NCBI RefSeq assembly: GCF_900114605.1
Contig: NZ_FOTP01000005.1
Location: forward strand, 124,001-188,000
Length of the DNA stretch: 64,000 nucleotides
Direction of reading: 5' to 3'
Source: Bradyrhizobium sp. NFR13
Lineage (GTDB): Bacteria > Pseudomonadota > Alphaproteobacteria > Rhizobiales > Xanthobacteraceae
Under the pieces are notes generated by a model. That model saw only the letters and a program-made list of their open reading frames with translations, ran no database searches and was not told where the DNA came from. Positions within the stretch are counted from its first letter, which is position 1, and the number at the start of each line of letters is the position of its first letter. Below are positions 16,561 through 25,704 of the stretch, piece after piece. The position numbers and the translations under genes are program-made.

Positions 16561-18363
16561 TTACGCCGACGCATCGAGCGGTGCCAGCGGCGAGGCATCA
16601 CGATGTTGCAAGCGGAAGAACGAGGCGTAGCGCCCGCCACGGCGCAGCAGGTCGTCGTGGCGTCCGCGCTCGACGATCTCGCCGCCTTCGACCACCAGAA
16701 TGGCGTCAGCATGCATGATGGTGTGCAGGCGATGCGCGATGACGATGGTGGTGCGGTTCTGGCAGAGATGCTCGATGGCTTCCTGTACTGATTTCTCGGA
16801 TTCGGAATCCAGCGCCGCTGTTGCCTCATCCAGCAGGATCACCGGCGCGTTCTTCACCAGCGCGCGCGCAATGGCGATGCGCTGGCGTTGGCCGCCAGAC
16901 AGTTGCGCACCGTGCTCGCCAACAGGCGTGTCGTAGCCCAGCGGGAAACCCAGAATGAAATCATGTGCACAAGCAGCCTTGGCTGCGGCAACGATCTCGT
17001 CTTCCGTGGCGCCCGGTTTGCCGAACGCAATGTTCTCGCGGATGGTGCCGCGGAACAGATAGACATCCTGTCCGACATAGGCGGTCTGGCCGCGCAGCGA
17101 GCGACGGGAGACTTGGCCGATCGACTGGCCATCGATGGTGATCGCGCCTTCGCTGACTTCATACAGCCGCAGCAGCAGTGCCAGCACCGTGGACTTGCCG
17201 CCGCCGGAGGGGCCAACCAGCGCGGTCACCTTGCCGGGTTCGGCAACAAAGCTCATGCGGTCGAGCACCGTCTCGCCCGGGCGATAGTGGAACGTGACGT
17301 CATGCAGTTCGACGCGCGCATCGGTCAGTTTGAGCGCAGGCTTGTGGTCGTCATTCGGCTCGGAAGCCGGGCTGTCCACGATCTCCAGCAATGTATGCGC
17401 GCCGATGATCTGACTGTTGAGATCGATGTTCAGCCGCGCCAGCCGCTTCGCGGGCTCATAGGCCAGCAGGAAGGCGGTGACGAAGGAGAAGAACTGGCCG
17501 GGTGTCGCACCCATCGCCACCACGCGATAGCCGCCATACATCAGCGATGCGGCGATGGCGAAACCGCCGAGGGTTTCCATCAGCGGGCTGGAGCGGCTGG
17601 ACACGCGCGCCATCTTGTTGGCGTTCTGCTCGACAGCCGTGATGCTCGCTTCCATGCGTTGCTGCATGGTCTGTTCGAGCGTGAAGGCCTTCACCGTGCG
17701 GATGCCCTGCAGCGATTCCTGCATCACTTCCAGAATTTCGGTGGTGCCGGTGAACTGGTTGCGGGCGAGGCCCTTGATGCGGCGAACAAGCTTGCGGAGC
17801 ACCAGCATCGCGGGCGGCGCCACCAGGAAGCCGAACAGCGCCATATAAGGGTCCTGCATCACCATTACGCCGACCAGCGCGATCAGTGACAAGAGATCGC
17901 GGCCGAAGGCGTTGATCAGCAGGTTGAGTACCTGTGTCACCGAATTGGCGCCGGCAGTGAGCCGCTGCAGGAATTCCGACGAATGCCGCTCCGAGAAGAA
18001 ACCGATGCTCTCATTCATCAGCTTGGCGAACAGCCGTCGCTGGTTGTTGGCGACGATGGCGTTGGAGATCTTCGACAGGATGACGGTATGGCCGTAGGTC
18101 GAGGCGCCCTTGACCAGGAAGATCAGCACTACGAAGCCCGAGAACAGTGCGATCCGCTCGATGCTCTTGTCCACGTAAGCCTGGTTGATGACCTCGCCAA
18201 GCATGTAGGCGGCGCCGGCGGTGGTCGCGGCGGAGACGGCCATCAGCAGGAAGGCTAGAAGGTAGCGCCGCCAATAAGTGACCGCCTGTTCGGCGACGAG
18301 GCGGCGGATCAGCGCCCAGGCGCCGTACGGATCGTCAGTGACTTTGCGAGTAATCTTGGCCAT
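16561..18363 (-). CDS. ABC exporter, fused permease and ATPase (MsbA/LipidA-flippase-like)
   Basis: A 600-residue half-transporter. Residues ~20-320 hold six transmembrane helices of a type IV exporter. The ATPase domain (about 350-585) has Walker A GPSGGGKST, signature LSGGQRQRIAIARAL, Walker B VILLDEATAALD and H-loop IVIAHRLHTI. The length and DESEKSVQEAIE pattern are those of the MsbA branch, which flips lipid A-core or other lipids and acts as a homodimer. With LPS genes a few kb away a lipid A role is plausible but multidrug export cannot be excluded. Confidence 0.87.
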   Translation of the reverse strand: MAKITRKVTDDPYGAWALIRRLVAEQAVTYWRRYLLAFLLMAVSAATTAGAAYMLGEVINQAYVDKSIERIALFSGFVVLIFLVKGASTYGHTVILSKISNAIVANNQRRLFAKLMNESIGFFSERHSSEFLQRLTAGANSVTQVLNLLINAFGRDLLSLIALVGVMVMQDPYMALFGFLVAPPAMLVLRKLVRRIKGLARNQFTGTTEILEVMQESLQGIRTVKAFTLEQTMQQRMEASITAVEQNANKMARVSSRSSPLMETLGGFAIAASLMYGGYRVVAMGATPGQFFSFVTAFLLAYEPAKRLARLNIDLNSQIIGAHTLLEIVDSPASEPNDDHKPALKLTDARVELHDVTFHYRPGETVLDRMSFVAEPGKVTALVGPSGGGKSTVLALLLRLYEVSEGAITIDGQSIGQVSRRSLRGQTAYVGQDVYLFRGTIRENIAFGKPGATEDEIVAAAKAACAHDFILGFPLGYDTPVGEHGAQLSGGQRQRIAIARALVKNAPVILLDEATAALDSESEKSVQEAIEHLCQNRTTIVIAHRLHTIMHADAILVVEGGEIVERGRHDDLLRRGGRYASFFRLQHRDASPLAPLDASA

Positions 18364-18608
18364 CCGCGGTCCAGCGACGGCGCCGGGCAGGGATTTGCCG
18401 AGGCGTCAGGGTCAGCTTGCGAAACAGCCGCCTGATTGCCCGTTAAATCGCGGTTTTTCAAGCCAAAATCGGGCTTGCCAAGACTTTGTTAACCCGTTGG
18501 CCCGGCGGCGGACGCCGTCGGTTTGGGGCCGATTTTGTCCAGGAATCCATCGAAAGCGCGGCACGCGACGGGGCGCGCCGTGCTTTCACTTGGCGGGATG
18601 TAACCCGA

Positions 18609-19418
18609 TCAGAACCGGTAATTCACGCCTGCTTTCATGGTGTGGAACCTGGTATCGACCGAGATGCTGGAGTTTGAGGAGAAGCCATTGGCGACGTCGT
18701 TGACGGCAGTGGAGAACAACGTGCTCCGGCCAAGATCCACGTAGAGATATTCGGTCTTGAACGACCACTGCGGGGTGAATGCGTATTCGAGGCCTGCGCC
18801 AGCGCTCCAGCCCCACTGTGTCTGGCCGGCCGATACCGCCGCAACCTGGCCGAGCACACCATTCGGGCCGGTCAGGGTAAAGTTCCCGTTGGTGTTGACC
18901 CGGCCATAGGCGCCGCCGCCGGTGCCGTACAGGAACACGCGGTCCCATGCGTAGCCTAGTCGGCCGCGAATCGTGCCGAACCATTCGACTTCGGAGCCGG
19001 TGCCGAATGCCGCGGACGTGATCACGCCATTGTTGTTCAGCGTCTGATTGCCCTCGAAGCGGCCCTTGATGCCGGACCACTGGAAGTCGGTTTCGATGCC
19101 AAGGACGAAGCCGCCGTTGTATTGATAGTTGTAGCCAGCCTGTCCACCGCCGAAGAAGCCGCTCGAGGTCAGGCTGAAATTGCCGTTGGTGCTGGCGACA
19201 AGCGCGGGTGCCTCGGCCTGCAACTGCCGCTGTGTAGCCTGAAACGGATAGTCGAACTTGTCGCCGCCGAAACCGACATTGGCGCCGACATAGAAGCCGG
19301 TCCAGGAGAACACCGGCACGGGGGCAACCGGGACCTTCACGGGATAAGGCAGATCGGCAGCCACGGCGGGAATGGTCGCGCCGATACAAAGTGCGGCGCA
19401 AAGGATGAGTCTTTTCAT
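18609..19418 (-). CDS. Outer-membrane beta-barrel protein, Omp25/Omp31/RopB-like
   Basis: A 269-residue protein with a signal peptide (MKRLILCAALCIGATIPAVA, cut before ADLPYPVK) and then the family hallmark FSWTGFYVGANVGFGG. Alternating amphipathic strands follow, with GNWGWSAGAGLEYAF-like barrel segments (WGWSAGAGLEYAF, WSFKTEYLYVDLG), and the chain ends in NYRF, the C-terminal Phe needed for barrel assembly. In Brucella and rhizobia these eight-stranded proteins are abundant surface proteins linked to LPS and envelope stability. The start at 19418 matches the signal peptide and a GAAGGG ribosome-binding site. Divergent from an AraC-family regulator. Confidence 0.9.
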   Translation of the reverse strand: MKRLILCAALCIGATIPAVAADLPYPVKVPVAPVPVFSWTGFYVGANVGFGGDKFDYPFQATQRQLQAEAPALVASTNGNFSLTSSGFFGGGQAGYNYQYNGGFVLGIETDFQWSGIKGRFEGNQTLNNNGVITSAAFGTGSEVEWFGTIRGRLGYAWDRVFLYGTGGGAYGRVNTNGNFTLTGPNGVLGQVAAVSAGQTQWGWSAGAGLEYAFTPQWSFKTEYLYVDLGRSTLFSTAVNDVANGFSSNSSISVDTRFHTMKAGVNYRF

Positions 19419-19765
19419 TGTCAGGCCCTTCGATGTCTGCCCATGGCAGGTGATGTCCGATGCATCGCCGTCATGAGCGATCGCATGTAAAGCGTCGACG
19501 AGCTGCACATCACAAATATGATGCCGGGACTCGCGACCCTTGTTTTCACAATGACAGGACTGATCGAGGGGTCTTGTTCATGCGCGTAGCAGATTTTAGT
19601 TCTTGCGCACTGTCGCCAAACTTCGCGGCGATGTGGCGTTGTCGCAACAGCACATATGCGCACTGGCGCGTGCGGCAATGAGGCGCGGTCACGTACTGTC
19701 GAAACTTTGTCCGTGATTTGATCGTCTGGCGTTACTACAGTTGCTGTGGAAGTGAGTGTGGCAGC
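19419..19765. promoter_or_regulatory. Divergent control region between omp and araC genes, with a spaced direct repeat
   Basis: No gene fits in these 347 bases. TGCGCACTGTCGC (19604-19616) recurs as TGCGCACTGGCGC (19657-19669), 12 of 13 bases, with starts 53 bases apart, close to five helical turns. AraC-type proteins commonly bind direct repeats on one DNA face, so these are candidate sites for the adjacent regulator. Not proven. Confidence 0.4.
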
Positions 19766-20731
19766 ATGCATCAGGCCAGTTTTGTCTCGAACGACTTCGA
19801 TCCCGGACTTAATGACCAGCAGAAATTCGCACGATGGTGCGAGAACATGGAAGCAATCACGTGCTGCGTGGACATTTCCCGCGCAGAGGAGCAGCCTTTC
19901 TCGGCTTTCGTGCATTGGGCCGACTATGCAGGCGTCAGCGTCAGCCGTTTCGGCGGCACCATCCGCCGCATCCGCCGATCGAAGACAGCGATCGCACGCG
20001 GGCCTGATGACGACTTCTGTCTGATGTTTCATCGGGGTGAGGGAACGCTGGTCGTCGATCAGGTCGGGCGTGAGACGGCCTTGCCGTCTGACCGCGCATT
20101 TCTTGGCACCAACGGACGGCCGGCCGATTTACAATCGGATGCGGATTTCTCGTCGACAACACTCACCGTCAGTAGAGAGCGTCTGTTGCCGCTCATTGGT
20201 AATGTGGACGATCTCCTGATCCAGCCGCTCGACGAACGGCGCGCAGCCGTGGCTCATTTGCGGCGCTACATCGAAATCTCGGTCGATCTGCTGCGCGATC
20301 CGCATGATGTGGAGCTCGACAGTCATATCAGCACGACATTGCTGGATCTGACAGCGCTCGCGCTAGGTGCCCGCGGTGACACCGCGCAACTTGCGTCGAT
20401 GCGCGGTCTGCGCGCGTCGCGAACGCAGGAAATCATCACGGAGATCGACCGCAATTTCGCCGATCCAGATTTTTCGGTCGGGACGATCGCGCAGCGGCTG
20501 AATTTGTCGCCGCGCTACGTTCAGGATCTGTTGCAGGACACGGGATTGAGTTTCACCGAACGGCTGCTGGAGCGTCGGCTTCAGCATGCGATGCAGATGC
20601 TGACGAGCGAACAGGGCGACAGGTTGAAGATCAGCGAGATCGCCCTAACGAGTGGCTTCAGCGAGATTTCCTATTTCAACCAGCGCTTCCGCCGTCGTTT
20701 CGGCGAGACGCCGACGCAAAGCCGGCGATGA
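19766..20731 (+). CDS. AraC-family transcriptional regulator
   Basis: A 321-residue protein. Residues ~1-200 form an AraC-binding-like N-terminal sensor domain of the OxyR/feruloyl-like type without a recognised ligand pattern. The last ~110 residues carry two helix-turn-helices: DFSVGTIAQRLNLSPRYVQDLLQDTG and the second in KISEIALTSGFSEISYFNQRFRRRFGETP, the latter being the AraC/XylS signature. ATG 19766 is preferred over the longer frame (19718) because the extra residues are Cys-rich and unlike the family. It may control the divergent outer-membrane protein gene. It is convergent with galE, separated by 9 bases. Confidence 0.88.
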   Translation: MHQASFVSNDFDPGLNDQQKFARWCENMEAITCCVDISRAEEQPFSAFVHWADYAGVSVSRFGGTIRRIRRSKTAIARGPDDDFCLMFHRGEGTLVVDQVGRETALPSDRAFLGTNGRPADLQSDADFSSTTLTVSRERLLPLIGNVDDLLIQPLDERRAAVAHLRRYIEISVDLLRDPHDVELDSHISTTLLDLTALALGARGDTAQLASMRGLRASRTQEIITEIDRNFADPDFSVGTIAQRLNLSPRYVQDLLQDTGLSFTERLLERRLQHAMQMLTSEQGDRLKISEIALTSGFSEISYFNQRFRRRFGETPTQSRR

Positions 20732-20740
20732 TCCGGCCGC

Positions 20741-21754
20741 TCAGGCTGACTTGGCCAATAATTCAATGCCATGGCGCTCGCGGGCAAGCTTCTCTTCCCA
20801 GGCCAGCGCATGCTGGGCGATGGTCTCGAGATCGTCATATTGCGGCGTCCAGTTCAGCGTGGCGCGGATCCGGGACGTATCGGCGATCATGGTCATGATG
20901 TCGCCGTCGCGGCGCGGCGCGTATTGAACCGCGAAGTTGCGGCCCGATGCGCGTCGCACGGCTTCGATGGTTTCCAGCACCGAATAACCGCGGCCATAGC
21001 CACAATTGAGGGTCGTGGATGCGCCGCCTTCGCGGAGATAGCTTAGTGCAGCGCGGTGCGCCTGGACGAGATCGCTGACATGGATGAAGTCTCGGATGCA
21101 GCTTCCGTCGGGCGTCGGGTAATCGGTTCCGAACACGTCGATCTTGCTGCGCTGGCCGGTCGCTGCCTCGACGGCGATCTTGAGCAGATGCGTTGCGCCC
21201 ATGGTGGCAAGACCAGTGCGGCCCTGCGGATCGGCGCCGGCGACGTTGAAATAACGCAGCACGACGAACTCCATGCCGTAGGCCGGTGCAATGTCATGCA
21301 GCATGATTTCGGTCATCAGCTTCGATGAGCCGTAAGGTGACAGCGGCCGTGTAGCGGCATCTTCGGCCACCGGCGTGAAATCGGGATTGCCGTAGACCGC
21401 GGCGGTCGACGAGAAGATGAATTTCTTGACGCCGCATTTCACCGCTGCATTGAGCAGGTTGCGCGTCGTCGTCGTGTTGTTACGGTAATAGGAGAGCGGG
21501 TCGCGCATCGATTCTGGTACGACGACAGAGCCGGCGAAATGGATGATGGCATCGATGCCATGGGCATTGATGACGCCTTCGACGAGGTTTTCGTCAGCGA
21601 CATCGCCGATGAACAGCGGAACGCCCTCAGGGAGATAGGTGGAAAAGCCCGTCGACAGGTTGTCGATCACAACCACGCTCTCGCCAGCTTCGACCAGCGC
21701 GTGGACCATGTGACTTCCGATATAACCGGCGCCGCCGGTGACAAGGACGGTCAT
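20741..21754 (-). CDS. galE: UDP-glucose 4-epimerase
   Basis: A 337-residue extended short-chain dehydrogenase with GGAGYIGSH at the N-terminus, the active-site SSTAAVYGNP and YGSSKLM (Tyr-x3-Lys), and TLNCGYGRGYSVLETI typical of GalE. It interconverts UDP-glucose and UDP-galactose (or the N-acetyl forms) for LPS and exopolysaccharide. Length is normal. It is divergent from the group-4 glycosyltransferase, with about 115 bases between. Confidence 0.93.
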   Translation of the reverse strand: MTVLVTGGAGYIGSHMVHALVEAGESVVVIDNLSTGFSTYLPEGVPLFIGDVADENLVEGVINAHGIDAIIHFAGSVVVPESMRDPLSYYRNNTTTTRNLLNAAVKCGVKKFIFSSTAAVYGNPDFTPVAEDAATRPLSPYGSSKLMTEIMLHDIAPAYGMEFVVLRYFNVAGADPQGRTGLATMGATHLLKIAVEAATGQRSKIDVFGTDYPTPDGSCIRDFIHVSDLVQAHRAALSYLREGGASTTLNCGYGRGYSVLETIEAVRRASGRNFAVQYAPRRDGDIMTMIADTSRIRATLNWTPQYDDLETIAQHALAWEEKLARERHGIELLAKSA

Positions 21755-21869
21755 TGGATTTACTCACTCTCCCGTTTCGGGAACGCTATCGCGTCGGGGG
21801 TGAAGAGTGGGTTTCGACGGCCGGCAACTGGCCACTATGCTTAATGTTGCGTATAGGAAATCGGGCGAA

Positions 21870-22928
21870 ATGGAGTCACTTGTGCCGATTGCGGGCAAAA
21901 CGGCCGATAAATTGCAGCTGATCGTCACGAATCTGCACTGGCGCTACTCCGGCGTGACAGCGACCAACCGCATGGTTGCTCCAAAGCTTGCCAACATGTT
22001 CGACGCGGCATGGCTCGGATCCGACGCGCCCACCGGCATTGCGCGCATGGAGATCCGCGATCTCGTGAAATTGTGGCTGCGCCGCAAGCCTGTGATCTGG
22101 CACGCGCGGCGCAACAACGAGATGATTGCCGGTGTCGTGCTGAAGGCCCTCGGATGGCCGCTGAAGCTCCTCTTCACCTCGGCTGCGCAGCGCCATCATA
22201 CGTGGATCACGCGCTGGCTGATCAACCGGATGGATGCCATTATCGCTACCAGTGACATTTCTGCGTCGTATCTGAAGCGATCGGCCACTGTGGTCACGCA
22301 TGGTGTCGATACTGATCGCTATGCGCCGCCCGTCGATCGTGCAGCGGCCTTTGCAGAAGCGAATTTGCCGGGGCGTTATGCGATCGGATGCTTCGGCCGT
22401 GTGCGGGCGCAGAAGGGCACTGACCTGTTCGTCGATGCGATGTGCGAGCTGTTGCCGCGCTATCCTGATTTCACCGCCGTCATTGTCGGCGCGATCACGC
22501 CGGACCAGATCGGCTTCGTCGATGAGCTCAAGAAGAAGATCGCTGACGCCGGTCTGCAGTCGCGCATCGTCATCACCGGCGAGTTGCCGATCGAAGAGGT
22601 CGAGCGATGGTATCGACGCCTCACGATCTACGCATTTACCTCGCGCAATGAAGGTTTCGGTCTGACACTGATCGAGGCGATGTCGGTGGGGGCCGCGCTG
22701 GTCGCAACGCGTGCGGGCGCCGCAGAGATCGCAGTCGAGGAGGGCGTGACCGGGAAGCTTGTGCCGACCGGTGATGCGGCGGCACTCACGGTGGCATTGG
22801 AGCCGCTGATGCGCGATCCCGATGCCGCTGCAGCCATGGGCACGCGTGCGCGCCAGCGTGTGCTCAACAAGTTCAGTCTCGATGCGGAAGCGCGGGGAAT
22901 TGCCGAGGTTTATCGCAGGCTGCTCTGA
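21870..22928 (+). CDS. Group-4 glycosyltransferase, LpcC-like (LPS core mannosyltransferase)
   Basis: A 352-residue GT-B glycosyltransferase. The N-terminal half has LQLIVTNLHWRYSGVTATNR; the C-terminal donor domain has YAIGCFGRVRAQKGTDLFVDA and the GT4 E-x7-E motif in SRNEGFGLTLIEAMSVGA. The opening and length resemble rhizobial LpcC, which adds mannose to the LPS inner core. GDP-mannose could come from the manC-like gene in this window. The ATG at 21870 is chosen; 21837 is an alternative. Its stop lies 19 bases inside the end of the convergent gmhB-like gene. Confidence 0.8.
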   Translation: MESLVPIAGKTADKLQLIVTNLHWRYSGVTATNRMVAPKLANMFDAAWLGSDAPTGIARMEIRDLVKLWLRRKPVIWHARRNNEMIAGVVLKALGWPLKLLFTSAAQRHHTWITRWLINRMDAIIATSDISASYLKRSATVVTHGVDTDRYAPPVDRAAAFAEANLPGRYAIGCFGRVRAQKGTDLFVDAMCELLPRYPDFTAVIVGAITPDQIGFVDELKKKIADAGLQSRIVITGELPIEEVERWYRRLTIYAFTSRNEGFGLTLIEAMSVGAALVATRAGAAEIAVEEGVTGKLVPTGDAAALTVALEPLMRDPDAAAAMGTRARQRVLNKFSLDAEARGIAEVYRRLL

Positions 22929-23440
22929 CCCTGCAGGATATCCGCAACGAACGCGTCCAGGTCGCCGCCGGCAAACAGGAAGCCGGGCAGATGCGCGGCC
23001 TTGGCCGCTTCGATATCCGTATCGCGGTCGCCGATGGCAAAACTGCCTTTGCGTTGCACAGGCCAGTGCTGCATCAGATCGAGGATCATGCCGGGGCTCG
23101 GCTTGCGCCAGTGATGATCTTCCAGATAGCCCGCAACCGATCCGGCCGGATGGTGCGGGCAATAGCGGACGTCATCGATGTGGGCGCCTTGTGCGGCGAG
23201 CTCGGAACGCATCCACTTGAACAGCGTGTCGACTTCGTCTTCAGTGAAATAACCGCGTGCAACGCCGGACTGGTTGGAAAACAGGAAGACGAAATAGCCG
23301 GCATCGTTGAGCCGGCGAATGGCCTTGGCCGCGTTCGGCATCCAGCGGATGCGATCGGATGTGCCCATATAGCCGTCGTCGTAATTGATGACGCCGTCGC
23401 GATCCAGAAACGCCGCGGGCTTTGTTTGCGTGGTCGTCAT
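22910..23440 (-). CDS. gmhB: HAD-family phosphatase, GmhB-like heptose bisphosphate phosphatase
   Basis: A 176-residue HAD phosphatase. Asp13 and Asp15 (FLDRDGVIN) are the nucleophile and acid, SNQSGVARG is motif II, KPSPGM motif III and GDRDTD motif IV. It fits removal of the 7-phosphate from D-glycero-D-manno-heptose 1,7-bisphosphate. The structural zinc site of GmhB looks altered: Cys94 and His96 remain (CPHHP), but the usual second Cys-x-Cys before RKP is replaced by His109-His-Trp. Its ATG overlaps the heptosyltransferase stop as ATGA (23437-23440), so it is translated with it. The longer frame to 23623 lies inside that gene. Confidence 0.85.
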   Translation of the reverse strand: MTTTQTKPAAFLDRDGVINYDDGYMGTSDRIRWMPNAAKAIRRLNDAGYFVFLFSNQSGVARGYFTEDEVDTLFKWMRSELAAQGAHIDDVRYCPHHPAGSVAGYLEDHHWRKPSPGMILDLMQHWPVQRKGSFAIGDRDTDIEAAKAAHLPGFLFAGGDLDAFVADILQGQSSLR

Positions 23441-24510
23441 ATCTGTGCGCTTCTGTTGGACGCCTCGGCCATCACGCTCTGGATAATCCCAGCGACATCG
23501 TCGGCCGGAATGTCGCGCATGCAGGCGTGGTTGTTCATGGTGCAGACCGGTTTGTGGCACGGCTGGCACGGAACGATGGTCTTCGTCTGCACGGTGGCCG
23601 CCAGCGGATTGAGCGGTCCCCATAGCTGCGGGCTGGTCGGTCCGAAAATGCCGATGGTCGGCGTGCCGACAGCCGCAGCGATATGCATCAGGCCGGAATC
23701 ATTGGCCACGGCGACATTGGCGGCGGCCATGCCGATCACGCCGTTGCGCAGGTCGTTGGTGGTCAGATCGCGGGCACGAGGACCGGCGGCTGCAATGATC
23801 TCATTGGCGAGGTCCTTCTCGCCGGGGCCGCCGATGATCCAGACGTCCAGCCCGCGCGCAACCAGCAGTTTTGCGGCCTCGGCATAATAGGTCCAGCGTT
23901 TGGAGGAACCGACGGAGCCAGGACCGAGCGCTACGGCCGGGCCGGTTCCGAGCCCATTGGCCTGCCGCCAGCGCGCAATCTCGTCAGCCGGGACCCGAAA
24001 ATCCGGCACCGGCCATTCCGGCGGCAGCGGCGTGCCGTCTGGCAGCGCCAGCGCGCATTTCTTGTCGATCATGCGCGGCAGTTTCTTTTCGCCCCAGCGC
24101 CACTGATTGATCAGACCGAAGCGAACTTCGCCGACGAATCCGATCCGTTCCGGGATACCGGCCAGGGCAGGGGCCAGCGCCGACTTCCAGGTCCGGGGCA
24201 TAATCAAAGCCGTGCCGTAGTTCCGGGCCCGCAGGACGGCAGCCAACTCCCATTGTTTCGCGAGGGCGAGGCTGCCGCGCGGCAGGTCCCAGACGATGCC
24301 TGAGCGGACGCCCGGCATGTAGTCGACGAGTGGGGCGACCAGTTTGGTCACCAGCAAATCGACCGGCCGGTTCGGCCAGCGCTCTTTCAGCACCCGGACG
24401 ACCGTATGGCCCCGGACGAAATCGCCGATCCACATATAGGGCACGATCAGGATCGGCCGGGTATCGTCCGGATCGACCATCACTCCCTGGTATGGGGAAT
24501 TTACATTCAT
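23437..24510 (-). CDS. waaF: LPS heptosyltransferase (family 9, WaaF-like)
   Basis: A 357-residue GT-B enzyme transferring L,D-heptose from ADP-heptose to the LPS inner core at the cytoplasmic face. It has the family 9 N-terminus ILIVPYMWIGDFVRGHTVVRVLKERWP, the donor-side VALGPGSVGSSKRWTYYAEAA and the hallmark VANDSGLMHIAAAVGTPTIGIFGPTSP. WaaF rather than WaaC is suggested by the GSVGSSKRW segment. Downstream and overlapping is the gmhB-like gene; divergent from hldD, so the heptose pathway genes share a control region. Confidence 0.9.
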   Translation of the reverse strand: MNVNSPYQGVMVDPDDTRPILIVPYMWIGDFVRGHTVVRVLKERWPNRPVDLLVTKLVAPLVDYMPGVRSGIVWDLPRGSLALAKQWELAAVLRARNYGTALIMPRTWKSALAPALAGIPERIGFVGEVRFGLINQWRWGEKKLPRMIDKKCALALPDGTPLPPEWPVPDFRVPADEIARWRQANGLGTGPAVALGPGSVGSSKRWTYYAEAAKLLVARGLDVWIIGGPGEKDLANEIIAAAGPRARDLTTNDLRNGVIGMAAANVAVANDSGLMHIAAAVGTPTIGIFGPTSPQLWGPLNPLAATVQTKTIVPCQPCHKPVCTMNNHACMRDIPADDVAGIIQSVMAEASNRSAQI

Positions 24511-24588
24511 TCTTTCAAGGACTTCGCTGTTCTGCCGCGGGCCATATCCGGCTCACGTCGGTACCCGCTCCAATCCAGCAGGTAAAGC

Positions 24589-24609
24589 TATTTGGGTTGC
24601 TTCCAAATA
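24589..24609. promoter_or_regulatory. Palindrome in the waaF/hldD divergent gap
   Basis: TATTTGG-GTTGCTT-CCAAATA, a perfect 7-base inverted repeat with a 7-base spacer, AT-rich against its surroundings and placed 79 bases before waaF and about 93 before hldD. It may be an operator or part of a promoter serving both heptose units. Confidence 0.35.
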
Positions 24610-24701
24610 TGTCCCCACGGTCTTCATGACACCCCGCTGCCCAAGTTGCCTGTGGAGCAGGGTTGAGGCAAAGGTGGGTCAATCATGAGATCGGGGACTT
24701 C

Positions 24702-25682
24702 ATGCTGCTTGTGACCGGAGGAGCCGGTTTTATCGGATCGAACGTCGTGGCCGCGCTGAATGACGCCGGCCGCGCGGATGTGGCCGTCTGCGACGTGCTC
24801 GGCCATGATGGGAAATGGCGTAATCTTGCCAAGCGGCAACTTGCAGATGTGGTTCCGCCGGCCGAACTGATGGACTGGCTGAAGGGCCGCAAGCTCGATG
24901 CGGTCATTCATCTCGGGGCGATTTCGGAAACCACCGCGACCGACGGAGATCTGGTCATCGAGACCAATTTCCGCCTGTCGATGCGCCTTTTGGACTGGTG
25001 CACGGCCAATGCGACGCCGCTGATCTATGCATCATCCGCCGCGACCTATGGCGATGGCGCGCAAGGTTTTCGCGACGAGCAGACCGTTCCCGAACTCAAG
25101 AAGCTGCGACCGATGAATCTCTACGGCTGGAGCAAGCACTTGTTCGACCTCGCGGTCGCCGAGCGCGTCGCGAAGGGCGAGAAGATGCCACCGCAATGGG
25201 CCGGACTGAAGTTCTTCAACGTGTTCGGGCCGAACGAGTACCACAAGGGCTCGATGATGAGCGTGTTGACGCGGCGCTTCGACGACATCAAGGCCGGCCG
25301 CGGCATCCAGCTGTTCAAGTCGCATCGCGACGGCATTGCCGATGGCGATCAGCGCCGCGACTTCATCTATGTCGACGATGTGGTGCGCGTGATGATGTGG
25401 CTGCTGGCGTCACCCAATGTCAGCGGAATCTTCAATGTCGGGACGGGAACTGCGCGCAGCTTCAAGGACCTTATGCTGGCCGCCTACACTGCGCTCGGCA
25501 CCAGGCCGAACATCGATTATATCGACATGCCTGAACAGATTCGCGGCAGCTATCAGTACTTCACACAAAGTGAAGTCGATCGGCTGCGCGGCGCCGGTTA
25601 CAATGGCGGTTTTACAACATTGGAAGATGCGGTCTCGCACTATGTGAAGGGCTTCCTCGACCAGCCCGATCGCTTCCGCTAA
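24702..25682 (+). CDS. hldD: ADP-L-glycero-D-manno-heptose 6-epimerase
   Basis: A 326-residue extended short-chain dehydrogenase with GGAGFIGSN at the N-terminus, YASSAATYG, the active-site YGWSKHLFD (Tyr-x3-Lys) and the HldD-specific [21 protein letters not shown]. It converts ADP-D,D-heptose to ADP-L,D-heptose using bound NADP. The ATG at 24702 is preceded by CGGGGA and gives the canonical [12 protein letters not shown] start. It is 22 bases upstream of hldE in one operon. Confidence 0.94.
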   Translation: MLLVTGGAGFIGSNVVAALNDAGRADVAVCDVLGHDGKWRNLAKRQLADVVPPAELMDWLKGRKLDAVIHLGAISETTATDGDLVIETNFRLSMRLLDWCTANATPLIYASSAATYGDGAQGFRDEQTVPELKKLRPMNLYGWSKHLFDLAVAERVAKGEKMPPQWAGLKFFNVFGPNEYHKGSMMSVLTRRFDDIKAGRGIQLFKSHRDGIADGDQRRDFIYVDDVVRVMMWLLASPNVSGIFNVGTGTARSFKDLMLAAYTALGTRPNIDYIDMPEQIRGSYQYFTQSEVDRLRGAGYNGGFTTLEDAVSHYVKGFLDQPDRFR

Positions 25683-25704
25683 CGGCGCAACAGGTACCGG
25701 TTTG

